This document shows positions 1 to 8,973 of a DNA stretch of 39,016 nt, in pieces (position 1 is the first letter of the stretch; the number at the start of each line of letters is the position of its first letter). Below the pieces are notes generated by a model. It did not search any database. It was not told the origin of the DNA and was given only the letters and a program-made list of their open reading frames with translations. This DNA comes from Candidatus Methanophagales archaeon. Lineage in GTDB: Archaea; Halobacteriota; Syntropharchaeia; Alkanophagales; Methanospirareceae. The stretch lies in NCBI GenBank assembly GCA_030602585.1, contig JAUVZJ010000014.1:1-39016 (forward strand), written 5' to 3'. Made by a program: the position numbers and the translations under genes.

Positions 1-45
1 TTTTTGTTTACCTTCTCATCCCGCCGTTGCATTCTTTCTGTCAAT
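1..45 (-). CDS. possible start of a divergent gene running off the left edge
   Basis: On the minus strand an open frame of 15 codons starts with TTG (43-45), or with an internal ATG, and stays open to the window edge. The bases AGGAAG lie about 10 bases upstream and could be a ribosome binding site. The peptide is basic (it begins LTERMQRRDEK if translated from TTG). This is too short to identify, and it may be chance. The arrangement would make the region 46-109 a divergent promoter shared with the dehydrogenase gene. Confidence 0.25.
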
Positions 46-68
46 ATATTCTTCCTGTATAGAAAAGC

Positions 69-88
69 GTTTTTATTAGTATAAAGTA
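69..88 (+). promoter_or_regulatory. candidate TATA region of the glycan block
   Basis: An AT-rich stretch (TTTTTATTAGTATAAAG) lies 22-41 bases before the ATG at 110, followed by a GAGTGGATAG purine stretch that may act as the ribosome binding site. The spacing suits an archaeal TATA box and a very short leader. This is the only obvious promoter before the first glycan genes. Confidence 0.4.
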
Positions 89-109
89 TGATTAATTGAG
101 TGGATAGAA

Positions 110-973
110 ATGGCAGATAAAAAGATAAGCATAATTGGTTCCGGCTGGGTGGGCACGGCTATTGGAAAGGGTTTTACTGAGATGGGCTACGAAGTGATTT
201 TCTACGACATCGTGGATAAAAGCCTGCCTAATTTCACAAGGGATATAAATTACGCAATAGAAAACTCAGATGTGTCTTTCATCTCTGTTCCAACGCCAAC
301 AACAACTGAGGGAATTGACTTGAGCTACGTGAAAGAAGCAACGAAGAATATAGGAAAGGCATTGACCCTGCGTCAAAAGTATCATGTTGTAGTCGTAAAA
401 AGCACGGTGGTTCCAACAACGACAGAGCAAGTGGTAATTCCGTTATTAGAGAAATATTCAGGTAAGAAAGTTGGTGAATTTGGTGTTTGTATGAATCCCG
501 AGTTCTTAACGGAAATTTCCGGGAGTTGGAGCAAAGATGAAGGAACGAAAAAGGATTTCTTTACCGAAGATCGAATTGTTATTGGCGAATGCGATAAAAA
601 ATCAGGTGATGTTCTGGGAGAGCTTTACGAACCGTTGAACAAACCTATTTTCAGAACAGATTTGAGAACGGCGGAGACGATAAAATACGCATCGAACTGC
701 ATGCTTGCAACGAAGATTTCTTATTGGAACGAGATTTTCCTTATCTGTAAAGAATTAGGCATTGATTCTCAAATTATTGCGGATGTCGTTGGTCTCGATC
801 CTCGCATAGGTAAATATGGGACGGTTCATGGAAAGGCATTTGGTGGTAAGTGTCTGCCAAAGGATTTGAAGGCATTCGTCTCTTTTGCTGAGGAATATCA
901 GGACGCAAGATTATTAAAAGCTGTTGATGAAATTAATGAAGAGATGAAGAAGAAATACGGTGTAAGAGGATGA
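110..973 (+). CDS. UDP-glucose/GDP-mannose dehydrogenase family protein, short form
   Basis: This is an NAD-dependent nucleotide-sugar dehydrogenase, most likely oxidising UDP-glucose to UDP-glucuronate given the galU and UDP-xylose-synthase-like genes that follow. The Rossmann motif GSGWVG is at residues 11-15, PTPTT at 61-65, KSTVVPTTT at 97-105, the substrate-site Lys/Asn pair in the helix at 192-196, and the catalytic cysteine in FGGKCLPKD at 248. The protein has 287 residues whereas family members usually have about 420: it stops shortly after the catalytic Cys and lacks the C-terminal UDP-binding domain. All visible catalytic residues are kept, so it may be a functional short variant, or a gene that lost its 3' end. 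The stop overlaps the galU start (ATGA). Confidence 0.8.
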   Translation: MADKKISIIGSGWVGTAIGKGFTEMGYEVIFYDIVDKSLPNFTRDINYAIENSDVSFISVPTPTTTEGIDLSYVKEATKNIGKALTLRQKYHVVVVKSTVVPTTTEQVVIPLLEKYSGKKVGEFGVCMNPEFLTEISGSWSKDEGTKKDFFTEDRIVIGECDKKSGDVLGELYEPLNKPIFRTDLRTAETIKYASNCMLATKISYWNEIFLICKELGIDSQIIADVVGLDPRIGKYGTVHGKAFGGKCLPKDLKAFVSFAEEYQDARLLKAVDEINEEMKKKYGVRG

Positions 974-1794
974 TAAGGAAAGCGGTGATACCCGCAGCAG
1001 GGTTGGGAACGAGATTTCTGCCCGCAACGAAAGCACAGCCGAAGGAGATGCTTCCCGTAGTGGATAAGCCAGTTATACAATACGTTGTGGAAGAAGCGAT
1101 ATCGTCGGGAATACAAGATATTCTTATTATAACGGGCAAGGGTAAAAGGGCAATAGAAGACCATTTCGGGAAGAGTGAAAACGAACTGGAAAACGAGTTT
1201 TTAGATGAAATAGACGAAATGATGAGTCATGTGAATCTTCTTTATACAAGGCAGAGAGAGCCACGAGGGCTGGGGGATGCTGTTTATCATGCAAAAAGTT
1301 TTGTATGTGAAGAGGCTTTTGCCCTGCTTTTAGGTGATACTATAACTATTCCCGAATGCACAAAGGAATTAATCAAGAAATACGAGGAATTCAAAACTTC
1401 TATTATTGCAGTTGAGGAAGTTCCGAATGAAAAGATAAGCAGCTACGGTATAATAAAAGGAAAAGAAGTTGAAGGGGATATTCACCTCATTGAGGATTTA
1501 GTGGAGAAGCCTTCGCCTGAAGAAGCACCATCAAATTTAGGAATCCTGGGTAGATACGTTTTGACGCCAGCGATATTTGATGCAATTGAGAGGACGCCTC
1601 CCGGTAAAGGAAATGAGATTCAACTTACCGATGCGTTACGCCTCGTAAGAGAGAAAAGATACGCTTATGTTTATAGAGGGAAAAGATACGATATAGGGAA
1701 TAAGCTTGACTGGCTAAAATCGAATATTGAGCTTTCTTTAGCTGATGAAAGGTTTAAAGATGCACTTAAGAGTTTTTTGGATTCGAGGATATGA
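970..1794 (+). CDS. galU: UTP-glucose-1-phosphate uridylyltransferase
   Basis: The enzyme makes UDP-glucose from UTP and glucose-1-phosphate in the cytoplasm. The 274-residue length is normal for GalU. The nucleotide-binding signature AAGLGTRFLPATKAQPKEML begins at residue 9, with the conserved Lys of QPKEML at 25. A central LLGDT supplies the metal-binding aspartate, and VEKPSPEEAPSNLGILGRYV matches the sugar-phosphate-binding region. It overlaps the preceding dehydrogenase gene by four bases and is followed after three bases by the decarboxylase gene, so the three genes form a compact UDP-sugar unit. GalU is distinguished from RmlA (also in this window) by the ATKAQPKEMLPVVDKP motif. Confidence 0.93.
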   Translation: MIRKAVIPAAGLGTRFLPATKAQPKEMLPVVDKPVIQYVVEEAISSGIQDILIITGKGKRAIEDHFGKSENELENEFLDEIDEMMSHVNLLYTRQREPRGLGDAVYHAKSFVCEEAFALLLGDTITIPECTKELIKKYEEFKTSIIAVEEVPNEKISSYGIIKGKEVEGDIHLIEDLVEKPSPEEAPSNLGILGRYVLTPAIFDAIERTPPGKGNEIQLTDALRLVREKRYAYVYRGKRYDIGNKLDWLKSNIELSLADERFKDALKSFLDSRI

Positions 1795-1797
1795 TAG

Positions 1798-2829
1798 GTG
1801 ATAAAACTGAAGAAGGAGATTGAAGAAATAATAAAAAATCTTGGAGACATAAGCAAAAGCGTTGAAGACAAGAATGTTTTAGTTACAGGAGGAGCGGGTT
1901 TTTTAGGCTCCTGGATTTGTGAAGTGCTTGTAGAACAGGGAGCGAAAGTAATTTGTCTGGATAACCTTGTTAGCGGATTGAACTCCAATATATCTGCTAT
2001 GATGGATAAAGATAATTTCAAGTTCATCCAACACGACGTAACGCAACCTATTTTTTTCGATGAGCAAATAGAAGTGGTGATGCATTTAGCGAGTAGAGCA
2101 TCTCCTTTTGAGTTTGAAAAGTATCCAATTCAAATTCTCAAAGCGAATACGCTGGGGATTTGGGTCGCGTTGGGGATAGCGAAGAAGCATGAAGCTAAGT
2201 TTCTATACACATCAACTTCTGAAATCTACGGTGATGCAAAGGAGATCCCGACAACTGAGGAGTACCGAGGTAATGTGAATCCAGTTGGACCGAGAAGCTG
2301 TTATGACGAGGCAAAGCGATGTGGAGAATCCTATGTAATCGCGTATAAACTGCAGCATGGCATGGATACAAGGATAGCAAGAATCTTTAACACATATGGA
2401 CCAAGAATGAGAGCGGAGGGAGTTTATGGAAGGGTAGTGCCTCGCTTTATAGAGCAAGCATTAAGTAATAAACCGATAACAATTTTTGGTGACGGTTCCC
2501 AGACAAGGAGTTTTTGCTATGTGACGGATCAGGTGGAAGGTTTGTTAAAGCTTGCTTTTTCTGAAAGAGCAAAAGGAGAAGTGGTAAATATAGGAAGTGA
2601 TAATGAAATAACAATTTTAGAACTCGCAAAATTGGTAAATGAGTTAACTAACTCTTCTTCAGAGATGGAATTTCATCCTTTGCCCAAAGACGACCCCATG
2701 AGGAGGAAGCCGGATATAAGTAAAGCGAAGGAAATTTTAAGCTGGAAGCCAAAGGTAGAGCTTAAGGACGGGTTATTAAAGCTGATAAATTGGTTTAAGG
2801 AAAAGGAGAGTGGAAAGTTAGGGAAATGA
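1798..2829 (+). CDS. NAD-dependent epimerase/dehydratase, UDP-xylose-synthase-like (UDP-glucuronate decarboxylase)
   Basis: The start is GTG. After a charged N-terminal helix of about 24 residues, the extended SDR motif GGAGFLG is at 31-37. The catalytic elements are STSEIYGD around 139-146 and Y169-x3-K173 in CYDEAKR. The stretches [27 protein letters not shown] and [12 protein letters not shown] are typical of UDP-glucuronate decarboxylases, which form UDP-xylose with NAD retained as cofactor. Placement after a UDP-glucose dehydrogenase and GalU supports this substrate: UDP-glucose to UDP-glucuronate to UDP-xylose. A related SDR with another substrate remains possible. The last bases overlap the start of a broken epimerase gene. 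Confidence 0.8.
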   Translation: MIKLKKEIEEIIKNLGDISKSVEDKNVLVTGGAGFLGSWICEVLVEQGAKVICLDNLVSGLNSNISAMMDKDNFKFIQHDVTQPIFFDEQIEVVMHLASRASPFEFEKYPIQILKANTLGIWVALGIAKKHEAKFLYTSTSEIYGDAKEIPTTEEYRGNVNPVGPRSCYDEAKRCGESYVIAYKLQHGMDTRIARIFNTYGPRMRAEGVYGRVVPRFIEQALSNKPITIFGDGSQTRSFCYVTDQVEGLLKLAFSERAKGEVVNIGSDNEITILELAKLVNELTNSSSEMEFHPLPKDDPMRRKPDISKAKEILSWKPKVELKDGLLKLINWFKEKESGKLGK

Positions 2830-3093
2830 GTAAAGTTTTGGTAACATGTGGAGCAGGATTCATAGGAAGCCATCTGGTAGACAAACTCGTAGAAAAGGGC
2901 GACGAAGTGATTGTGATGGATAGTTTAGAGGAGCAAGTGCATATAAAGAAAGCAAACAATCTAAATCCAAAAGCGCAGTATTTATTTGAGGATATTATAA
3001 AGAGGCGGAGATGTTTTAGCCAAAGCTGTGGTTGAAAGAGGAATGAAGGAGCTTGTGGAATGGGTTAAGGCTAATGAAAGACTTTTTAAGTAA
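2826..3093 (+). pseudogene. remnant of a second NAD-dependent sugar epimerase with a large internal deletion
   Basis: The ATG at 2826 overlaps the previous stop (ATGA). The frame reads an SDR N-terminus for about 58 residues ([38 protein letters not shown]), then runs into a stop at 3033-3035. In another frame, 3004-3093 reads [25 protein letters not shown] and ends at TAA, which looks like the C-terminal helix of the same epimerase family. Roughly 220 middle residues including the catalytic Tyr-Lys are missing. The first glycine of the nucleotide-binding motif is replaced by cysteine, which also suggests decay. It was probably a UDP-glucose 4-epimerase or dTDP-rhamnose-4-epimerase-like gene. 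Confidence 0.75.
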
Positions 3094-3131
3094 GTTACTT
3101 TAAGTGAATACACCCAAACTTGGCGGAGAAG

Positions 3132-4688
3132 ATGACAGAAGAATCATATTTAAATGAATCATTAAAAAAAGTAGTAAAAGGCGTGGGATTCGGGTTTACA
3201 GGTGCAATTATCGGAAGAATATTTGGATATCTTACGAGAATAGTTTTAGCCAGATTCCTCGGTGCAGATTATTACGGTTTGCTAAATCTTGGACTTGCAG
3301 GTTTCAGCATAGCGGCTGCTATTGCAGCGTTGGGCTTAGGCAGTGGTGTTATAAGATACGTTTCATATTACAAAGGGAGAGGAGAAGAAGGGAAAATCAA
3401 AGGCATAATCTATTCCGCTTTGAAAATAAATCTTCCAGTAGCTTTAGCTTTTGCATTTCTTCTATATTTAGGGTCGGATTGGCTTGCTATTTATGTATTC
3501 CATGACCCGGCTCTTTCTTCCGTCTTAAAAATCTTCTCTTTCGCTATCCCTTTTTCAATCTTAGCTGGGAACTTTATTTCAGCAACGATAGGATTTCAAG
3601 ATTTGAGGTACAGTATTTATGTTCACGACATCTCAGAAAATGCGCTTAGATTGATTGCAATTGTCATACTGCTTTCATTAGGTTTTGGTTTAATAGGTGC
3701 AGCATGGGGCTGGTGCATAGCAGTCATGGGCACTCCTTTTTTAGCTTTCTACTTCCTTGAAAAAAAAGTTTTTCCTTTTTTCAAAACAAGAACAAAGCCT
3801 GAGTCAATGGGGAAAGAGCTTTTCTCTTTCTCTTGGCCTTTACTCCTCGTTGGCTTCGCAGGTTTGGTATTGGGATGGACAGATACGCTGATGTTAGGCT
3901 TTTTTGGAACTTCTTCAGAGGTGGGGATATACAATGCGGCTTTACCTACAGCCCTGTTGGTACTAACAATCCCCAGTATCTTTGGAATTATTTTTATGCC
4001 CGTTATATCGGAACTCTTCTCTCGTGGGAGATATGAGGATATTAAAAATATGTATAGTATTGTAACGAAATGGATACTTTCTTTAGTCATACCCGGATCT
4101 CTTTTAATGATATTATTTGCACCGTCTATCATAAGAATAATTTTTGGCGTTGAATATACCGGAGGTGCATTAGCATTAGTAATATTGACCACTGGATACC
4201 TATTCATTTCTTTATTTGGTCTAACCGGTCAGATACTTGAAGCGTATGGTCGAACAAAGGTAATAATGGGCTGTATTTTCTTCACCGCAGCTATAAATAT
4301 TGTTTTAAATTGGTATTTAATACCTATTTATGGAATAACAGGTGCAGCTCTTGCCACGGGTTCATCACTTGCTATTTTGGGCCTTATTCAATTTTTATTC
4401 GTGTATCGAATAGCAAAAATGCACCCTTTCCGACTTAACTACCTAAAACCATTATTTGCATCTGTTTTTGCTGTTTCAATCGTTTACGGAATAGTGAAAT
4501 ACATCATAGTACCATCGTTTTTTGTTTTGATTGGGATGCTATTTGCATTTATTATTATTTACTTTATCCTTCTTTTGCTTGTAAAAGGATTTGAAGAGGA
4601 AGATTTGATGATAATGCGGGCAATAGATGAAAAATTGGGAACGAAAACTGATTTACCCAGGAAAATAATCAAAAGGTTTTTAAAGTGA
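3132..4688 (+). CDS. oligosaccharide flippase, Wzx/polysaccharide biosynthesis (MATE-like MOP superfamily)
   Basis: This integral membrane protein of about 518 residues is expected to move lipid-linked sugar units across the cytoplasmic membrane. The N-terminal GFTGAIIGRIFGYLTRIVLARFLGADYYGL pattern (around residues 18-50) is typical of the family, and about 12-14 hydrophobic segments follow. I prefer the ATG at 3132 over a TTG at 3120: GGCGGAG lies five bases before the ATG and is a good ribosome binding site. No strong terminator separates it from the upstream genes. A TATA box lies only after it, so it probably ends the first transcript of the glycan block. Confidence 0.85.
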   Translation: MTEESYLNESLKKVVKGVGFGFTGAIIGRIFGYLTRIVLARFLGADYYGLLNLGLAGFSIAAAIAALGLGSGVIRYVSYYKGRGEEGKIKGIIYSALKINLPVALAFAFLLYLGSDWLAIYVFHDPALSSVLKIFSFAIPFSILAGNFISATIGFQDLRYSIYVHDISENALRLIAIVILLSLGFGLIGAAWGWCIAVMGTPFLAFYFLEKKVFPFFKTRTKPESMGKELFSFSWPLLLVGFAGLVLGWTDTLMLGFFGTSSEVGIYNAALPTALLVLTIPSIFGIIFMPVISELFSRGRYEDIKNMYSIVTKWILSLVIPGSLLMILFAPSIIRIIFGVEYTGGALALVILTTGYLFISLFGLTGQILEAYGRTKVIMGCIFFTAAINIVLNWYLIPIYGITGAALATGSSLAILGLIQFLFVYRIAKMHPFRLNYLKPLFASVFAVSIVYGIVKYIIVPSFFVLIGMLFAFIIIYFILLLLVKGFEEEDLMIMRAIDEKLGTKTDLPRKIIKRFLK

Positions 4689-4710
4689 GAGATAGCTATA
4701 TATGTCTCCC

Positions 4711-4719
4711 CTATAAATA
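4711..4719 (+). promoter_or_regulatory. TATA box before the radical SAM gene
   Basis: CTATAAATA lies 52-60 bases upstream of the ATG at 4771. With the usual archaeal spacing, transcription would start near 4740, giving a leader of about 30 bases that contains AAGGTGATAGG as ribosome binding site. This suggests that the genes from 4771 onward form their own transcript. A 10-base tandem repeat (TGAATATGA-type) covers 4731-4749. Confidence 0.5.
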
Positions 4720-4770
4720 GAAATTCAGATTGAATATGATTGAATATGAACCAGATAAGGTGATAGGTAT

Positions 4771-6186
4771 ATGAAACTATCATTAGTAAACATATTGGAC
4801 GTTCCGGAAGTACCTCCTATGGGACTAGCGTACATAGCCACTTATCTGAGAGAATATATGGGGTTTGAAAATACTGAAATAATAGATACAAATGTAGAGA
4901 ACGTTTGGAATGGAATTAAAAGATATAAACCCGATGTCATCGGAATATCTTCCATGACCATTACGTATAGTAAAGCGATGGAATTAGCAAAAAGAATTAA
5001 ACAGGAGCTGGATATTCCTTGCCTAATCGGAGGACCGCACATATCAACTTTGCCTTCTTCTCTATCAGGTGATTTTGATTTAGGTATCGTTGGCGAGGGG
5101 GAACAAACAATGCTTGAGCTTATCCAGTTGTATGAGAAATATGGAGAGTTCAAAAAAGAGAATTTAAAAGAGATAAAAGGACTCGCCTACCACGATAATG
5201 GTAAAGTTAGCTTAACAGAAAAAAGAGATTTAATTCTACCTTTAGATAAAATTTCTATCCCGGACAGGGTCTTTCTTAATCCGTTATATTTTCGTGAGAA
5301 AGGAATAGTTTTCACGGATAGAATTGGACGAGAAGCTCATGTATTAACTGCGAGAGGCTGTCCATATCGGTGCGTTTTTTGCTCTACCTCTGTGCTATGG
5401 CAAAAGGTTAGGTATCACTCCGTAGAACACATATGTAGTGAAGTGAATGAACTTATTGACAAATATAAAGTCAACGCCATTCAAATTTGGGACGATATAT
5501 TTACAATAAATAAAAAGAGGCTAAGGGAGATAGCCGATGCCTTTAAAAGGGAAGGTATAAATGAAAAAGTTGAGTTTTCTTGCCAACCCCGAGCAAATTT
5601 AATTGATGATGAACTATGTGAGATATTAAAAGGGATGGGTGTTATTGCAGTAAGTTTTGGCTTCGAGAGCGGAAGTGATAAAATCCTTAACTACCTGAAA
5701 GCAGGGTCTGTTACTGTTGAGCAAAATAAAACTGCTATAAAAACATGTAAAAAACACGGTTTCAAGGTGTTCGGAAGCTTTATGTTTGGGAATTCTGGTG
5801 AGACCTTAGAAGATGTCAGACAAACATTAGATTTAATTGATTTCATGGGGGATAATGATGTAGACTTAGTATGGGCTTTTATATCAACTCCATTTCCAGC
5901 GACTGAATTCTGGGCAGTCGCTAAATCGCGGGGTAAAGTAAATGACGAGAAAATGGATTGGGACATCCTCAGTCATAGTTATGTGGAAAACCCACTCTTA
6001 TTAGACGATTCCGTGGATAAAGATGAGTTTAAAAGACTTTTTGAAGAAGCAAAGCAAAGAATATTTGTTAATTTTGAAATGGATTATTGGAACAGACCTA
6101 TTAGTTGGATGTTAAAGCAAGGCATCGCAAATCCTGAAAGAGGGTTTAAGATTCTGTTAAAAATCATCAAAAACTGTCTTAGGTGA
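4771..6186 (+). CDS. B12-binding-domain radical SAM protein
   Basis: The protein has 471 residues. The N-terminal 130 residues resemble a cobalamin-binding Rossmann domain (PPMGLAYIATYLRE near 15-28, GISSMT, IGGPH, VGEGE). The radical SAM core follows with the 4Fe-4S motif C197-x3-C201-x2-C204, within ARGCPYRCVFCSTS, then FGFESGSDKIL as the SAM-binding region. This is the architecture of the BchE/MiaB-like B12-radical SAM group, whose members carry out methylations, cyclisations and other radical chemistry. The substrate cannot be read from sequence; its place among glycan genes suggests modification of a sugar or lipid carrier. It has its own TATA box and is followed after three bases by a GT4 gene. 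Confidence 0.88.
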   Translation: MKLSLVNILDVPEVPPMGLAYIATYLREYMGFENTEIIDTNVENVWNGIKRYKPDVIGISSMTITYSKAMELAKRIKQELDIPCLIGGPHISTLPSSLSGDFDLGIVGEGEQTMLELIQLYEKYGEFKKENLKEIKGLAYHDNGKVSLTEKRDLILPLDKISIPDRVFLNPLYFREKGIVFTDRIGREAHVLTARGCPYRCVFCSTSVLWQKVRYHSVEHICSEVNELIDKYKVNAIQIWDDIFTINKKRLREIADAFKREGINEKVEFSCQPRANLIDDELCEILKGMGVIAVSFGFESGSDKILNYLKAGSVTVEQNKTAIKTCKKHGFKVFGSFMFGNSGETLEDVRQTLDLIDFMGDNDVDLVWAFISTPFPATEFWAVAKSRGKVNDEKMDWDILSHSYVENPLLLDDSVDKDEFKRLFEEAKQRIFVNFEMDYWNRPISWMLKQGIANPERGFKILLKIIKNCLR

Positions 6187-6189
6187 ACC

Positions 6190-7380
6190 ATGAAAATCGC
6201 AATAATCCGGGGACCCTACCTGAACAAGTTTGATATGCAAAACTTCGAGCCTATGCTCGATAGTTGCGATTTAACCGCATTTTATTGCGAAGAGATGTGG
6301 CGAACTTCTGAAAGCGTAAAGAATATTAAAATACCAAAGAAGAAATTGAGGTCGTTAGAGGGTGTAATGGGTCTTCAAGTGAGCAAAGTTTTGAGATATC
6401 CTTTTGGATTAATAGGCTATAGACATCACATGATTGGCTTGGAGAATGAATTAAAATCTTATGACATTGCGCATCCCGGGGAAACCTACCATGCAAATTC
6501 TTATCAATGCATCAAAGCAAAGAGGAGGTGTGGAACAAAAGTCGTGGTAACATGTTGGGAGAACATACCCTTTTTTAATGAAACACCGAACTTGCGTGGA
6601 TACGTCAAGAGCAACTACATAAAAAAAGCGGTACGCGAAGAAGCGGATTTATTTATAGCGATAACGGAAAGAGCAAAAGAGGCGTTGATCTACGAAGGTG
6701 TTCCCGAGGAGAAAATAACGGTAATTCCGGCTGGAGTGGATTTAGAAAGGTTCAAGCCCCGTCCTAAAGACAATGAAATCCTTGAAAGTTTTGGATTATA
6801 CAAGGGTGACTTTATCATTTTGTTCGTTGGAGTTATAAGCGTTTATAAGGGCATTTACGAGCTTATCTACGCCGCAAAGAGGCTTTTTCTCGATAAAGAT
6901 TTGGATTCCGTTAAAGAGCGCCTCAAATTCGTCATCGTGGGAAATGGCGAGGAAGAGCAGAGGATAAAAAAGCTTGTGAAAAAGCTTGGAATTTTTGAGC
7001 ATTTCGTTTTCGCAGGACATCAGCCTTACATGCAGATTCACAGGTTTTACAGCATTGCAGACGTTTTCACGCTTCCGAGTAAGCCGATAAAGACATGGCA
7101 GGAGCAGTTTGGAATGGTCTTTGCCGAGGCTATGGCTTCTGGCTTACCGATAGTTTCGACACTATGTGGCTCTATACCAGAAGTTCTTGGAGACGCCGCG
7201 GTGCTTGTTCAGCCGGCAGACGCTTATTCGCTTTACCAAGGATTGAAAAAAGTTATAATTAATGATGAACTGAGAGGGGAATTAAGGTTAAGAGCGAGGA
7301 AAAGAGCAGAAGAAAATTTCAATCCTGAAAAGATCGCAATGAGGATAAAAGAAGAATATGAGAAAATAATGAAAACATGA
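6190..7380 (+). CDS. glycosyltransferase family 4
   Basis: This cytoplasmic or membrane-associated GT-B glycosyltransferase has 396 residues. The C-terminal donor-binding domain shows VIPAGVDLERFKP (178-190), FVGVISVYKGIYELI (212-226), the VIVGNGEEE loop (248-256) and the E-x7-E motif E305 to E313 in EQFGMVFAEAMASGLP. These are diagnostic of GT4 retaining enzymes. The N-terminal acceptor domain is less conserved. The stop overlaps the next methyltransferase start (ATGA), so the two proteins are probably made together. The sugar donor cannot be assigned; UDP- or GDP-linked hexoses are typical. Confidence 0.88.
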   Translation: MKIAIIRGPYLNKFDMQNFEPMLDSCDLTAFYCEEMWRTSESVKNIKIPKKKLRSLEGVMGLQVSKVLRYPFGLIGYRHHMIGLENELKSYDIAHPGETYHANSYQCIKAKRRCGTKVVVTCWENIPFFNETPNLRGYVKSNYIKKAVREEADLFIAITERAKEALIYEGVPEEKITVIPAGVDLERFKPRPKDNEILESFGLYKGDFIILFVGVISVYKGIYELIYAAKRLFLDKDLDSVKERLKFVIVGNGEEEQRIKKLVKKLGIFEHFVFAGHQPYMQIHRFYSIADVFTLPSKPIKTWQEQFGMVFAEAMASGLPIVSTLCGSIPEVLGDAAVLVQPADAYSLYQGLKKVIINDELRGELRLRARKRAEENFNPEKIAMRIKEEYEKIMKT

Positions 7381-7907
7381 TAACCCTCGACATCGGCTGC
7401 GGGCAAGAAAAAACACCAAATTCCATAGGTGTTGACATCATGAAGACAAAAGGAGCGGATGTTGTTGCTGATATACATCATTTACCATTCAAAGACTCAA
7501 GCGTAGATAAAATCTTATGCTACCAACTCCTGGAACATGTTGACGATTTAATCAAAGCGATGGAAGAAATTCATCGTGTATTAAAACCGGAGAGGAGAGT
7601 GATAATTGAAGTGCCTCATGTTAAGGGATTAGATGCATTCCGGGATCCAACGCATAAGAATTTCTTCATGATAGCAACTATGGATTATTTTACTCAAGGT
7701 TCAGGATTTAGTTATTATAGTAATGCAAAGTTTAAAATCATCAACAGGCGAATAACATTCAAGAACAGATGGACTGGCTGGCTTGAGAGGATGGTTAATT
7801 TAAGACCAGAATTTGCAGAGCACTTTTTAGGTGGTAATTTAAAACCTCACATAGTTTGGGTGTTGGAGAAAGAAGTTTTAAATAAGGAGAACGAGAAGAA
7901 AAATTAG
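7377..7907 (+). CDS. SAM-dependent class I methyltransferase
   Basis: The protein has 176 residues. The SAM-binding motif I TLDIGCGQ is at residues 3-10, the acidic end of the second strand is GVDI, and the Methyltransf_11-type helix and strand LLEHVDDLIKAMEEIHRVLKP follows. The C-terminal half, with several aromatic residues, presumably forms the substrate cap. It starts inside the stop codon of the GT4 gene. A role in methylating a glycan residue is inferred from the surroundings only. Confidence 0.8.
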   Translation: MITLDIGCGQEKTPNSIGVDIMKTKGADVVADIHHLPFKDSSVDKILCYQLLEHVDDLIKAMEEIHRVLKPERRVIIEVPHVKGLDAFRDPTHKNFFMIATMDYFTQGSGFSYYSNAKFKIINRRITFKNRWTGWLERMVNLRPEFAEHFLGGNLKPHIVWVLEKEVLNKENEKKN

Positions 7908-7917
7908 GGTAATACGT

Positions 7918-8970
7918 ATGAAAGGATTAATACTCTCAGGTGGATACGGGACGAGGCTTCGCCCAATAACATATTCCCAGCAAAAGCAGTTGATACCAGT
8001 TGCGAACAAACCCATTCTATTTTATGCCATAGAAGATGTGATCGAAGCGGGTGCAAAGGAGATAGGAATCATAGTAGGACCAAACAAAGAGCGAGTTGTT
8101 GAAACTGTCAGAGCCACCGATTGGGAAGCGGAAATCGAATTCATTTATCAAGATGAACCAAAGGGACTAGCTCATGCAATCCTTGTTGCTGAAGAATTTT
8201 TAGATGAAGAATTTGTTATGTATTTAGGCGATAACATTTTGAGAGAGGGGATTGTAAAACACGCTAAGAAATTTAAAGAAAACAATTCTGATGCGAGTAT
8301 AATGCTTACAGAAGTTGAGAATCCACAGCAATTCGGAGTTGCTGATATTAACAAAGATGGAACGATTAAAAGACTTCTTGAGAAACCCAAAGTCCCACCG
8401 AGCAATTTAGCTTTGGTCGGCATTTACTTCTTCAAACCAATCATATTAGAAGCTTGTAAGAGCATAAGACATTCATGGAGGAATGAGCTTGAGATAACAG
8501 ATGCTATTCAGTGGTTGATTGATAACAGATACAATATTGGATGGACGAAAGTTGAAGGCTGGTGGAAAGATACAGGGAAGCCTGGGGACATTCTGGAAGC
8601 TAATAGGTTAATTTTAGATGACATCCAAACAAAAAACGAAGGGACTACGGAGAACTCAAGAATAATCGGGAGGGTTGTTATCGGAAAAGGAGTGGAAATT
8701 AAAGAGAGCTTTGTTAAGGGTCCAGCTATAATCGGTAAGAATTGTATGATTAAAAAATCTTATGTGGGACCTTACACAAGTATTGGGAACGAATGTGTAA
8801 TTGAAGATACGGAGATTGAGGATTTAATCGTAATGGATAAATCCGAGATAATGGGAGGAGGAAGGATTATTGAGAGTTTGATAGGACGGGGAGTAAGGAT
8901 AAAAAGGAAGGCAGAATTACCAAACGGCAAGAAGCTAATTGTAGGAGATAATTCGGAAATCGTTGGGTGA
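7918..8970 (+). CDS. rmlA: glucose-1-phosphate thymidylyltransferase, long form with left-handed beta-helix
   Basis: The enzyme makes dTDP-glucose from dTTP and glucose-1-phosphate, the first step of dTDP-rhamnose synthesis. The signature GGYGTRLRP is at residues 8-16 and Lys23 lies in QQKQLIPV. The motif MYLGDNIL supplies the metal site, VEKP-like LLEKPKVPP follows, and GWWKDTGKPGDILEANRLIL is conserved in the family. Residues from about 245 to 350 form hexapeptide-repeat beta-helix turns, which marks the long RmlA type found in archaea and actinobacteria. It is followed by rmlB after three bases. Confidence 0.92.
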   Translation: MKGLILSGGYGTRLRPITYSQQKQLIPVANKPILFYAIEDVIEAGAKEIGIIVGPNKERVVETVRATDWEAEIEFIYQDEPKGLAHAILVAEEFLDEEFVMYLGDNILREGIVKHAKKFKENNSDASIMLTEVENPQQFGVADINKDGTIKRLLEKPKVPPSNLALVGIYFFKPIILEACKSIRHSWRNELEITDAIQWLIDNRYNIGWTKVEGWWKDTGKPGDILEANRLILDDIQTKNEGTTENSRIIGRVVIGKGVEIKESFVKGPAIIGKNCMIKKSYVGPYTSIGNECVIEDTEIEDLIVMDKSEIMGGGRIIESLIGRGVRIKRKAELPNGKKLIVGDNSEIVG

Positions 8971-8973
8971 GAA

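Noticed and set aside
3833-4036. 67-codon open frame inside the flippase gene
   Set aside because: It overlaps a clear membrane-protein gene in another frame and has no recognisable motif.
4731-4750. Tandem 10-base repeat TGAATATGAT/TGAATATGAA before the radical SAM gene
   Set aside because: Two AT-rich units in a leader are not enough to argue for a regulatory site.
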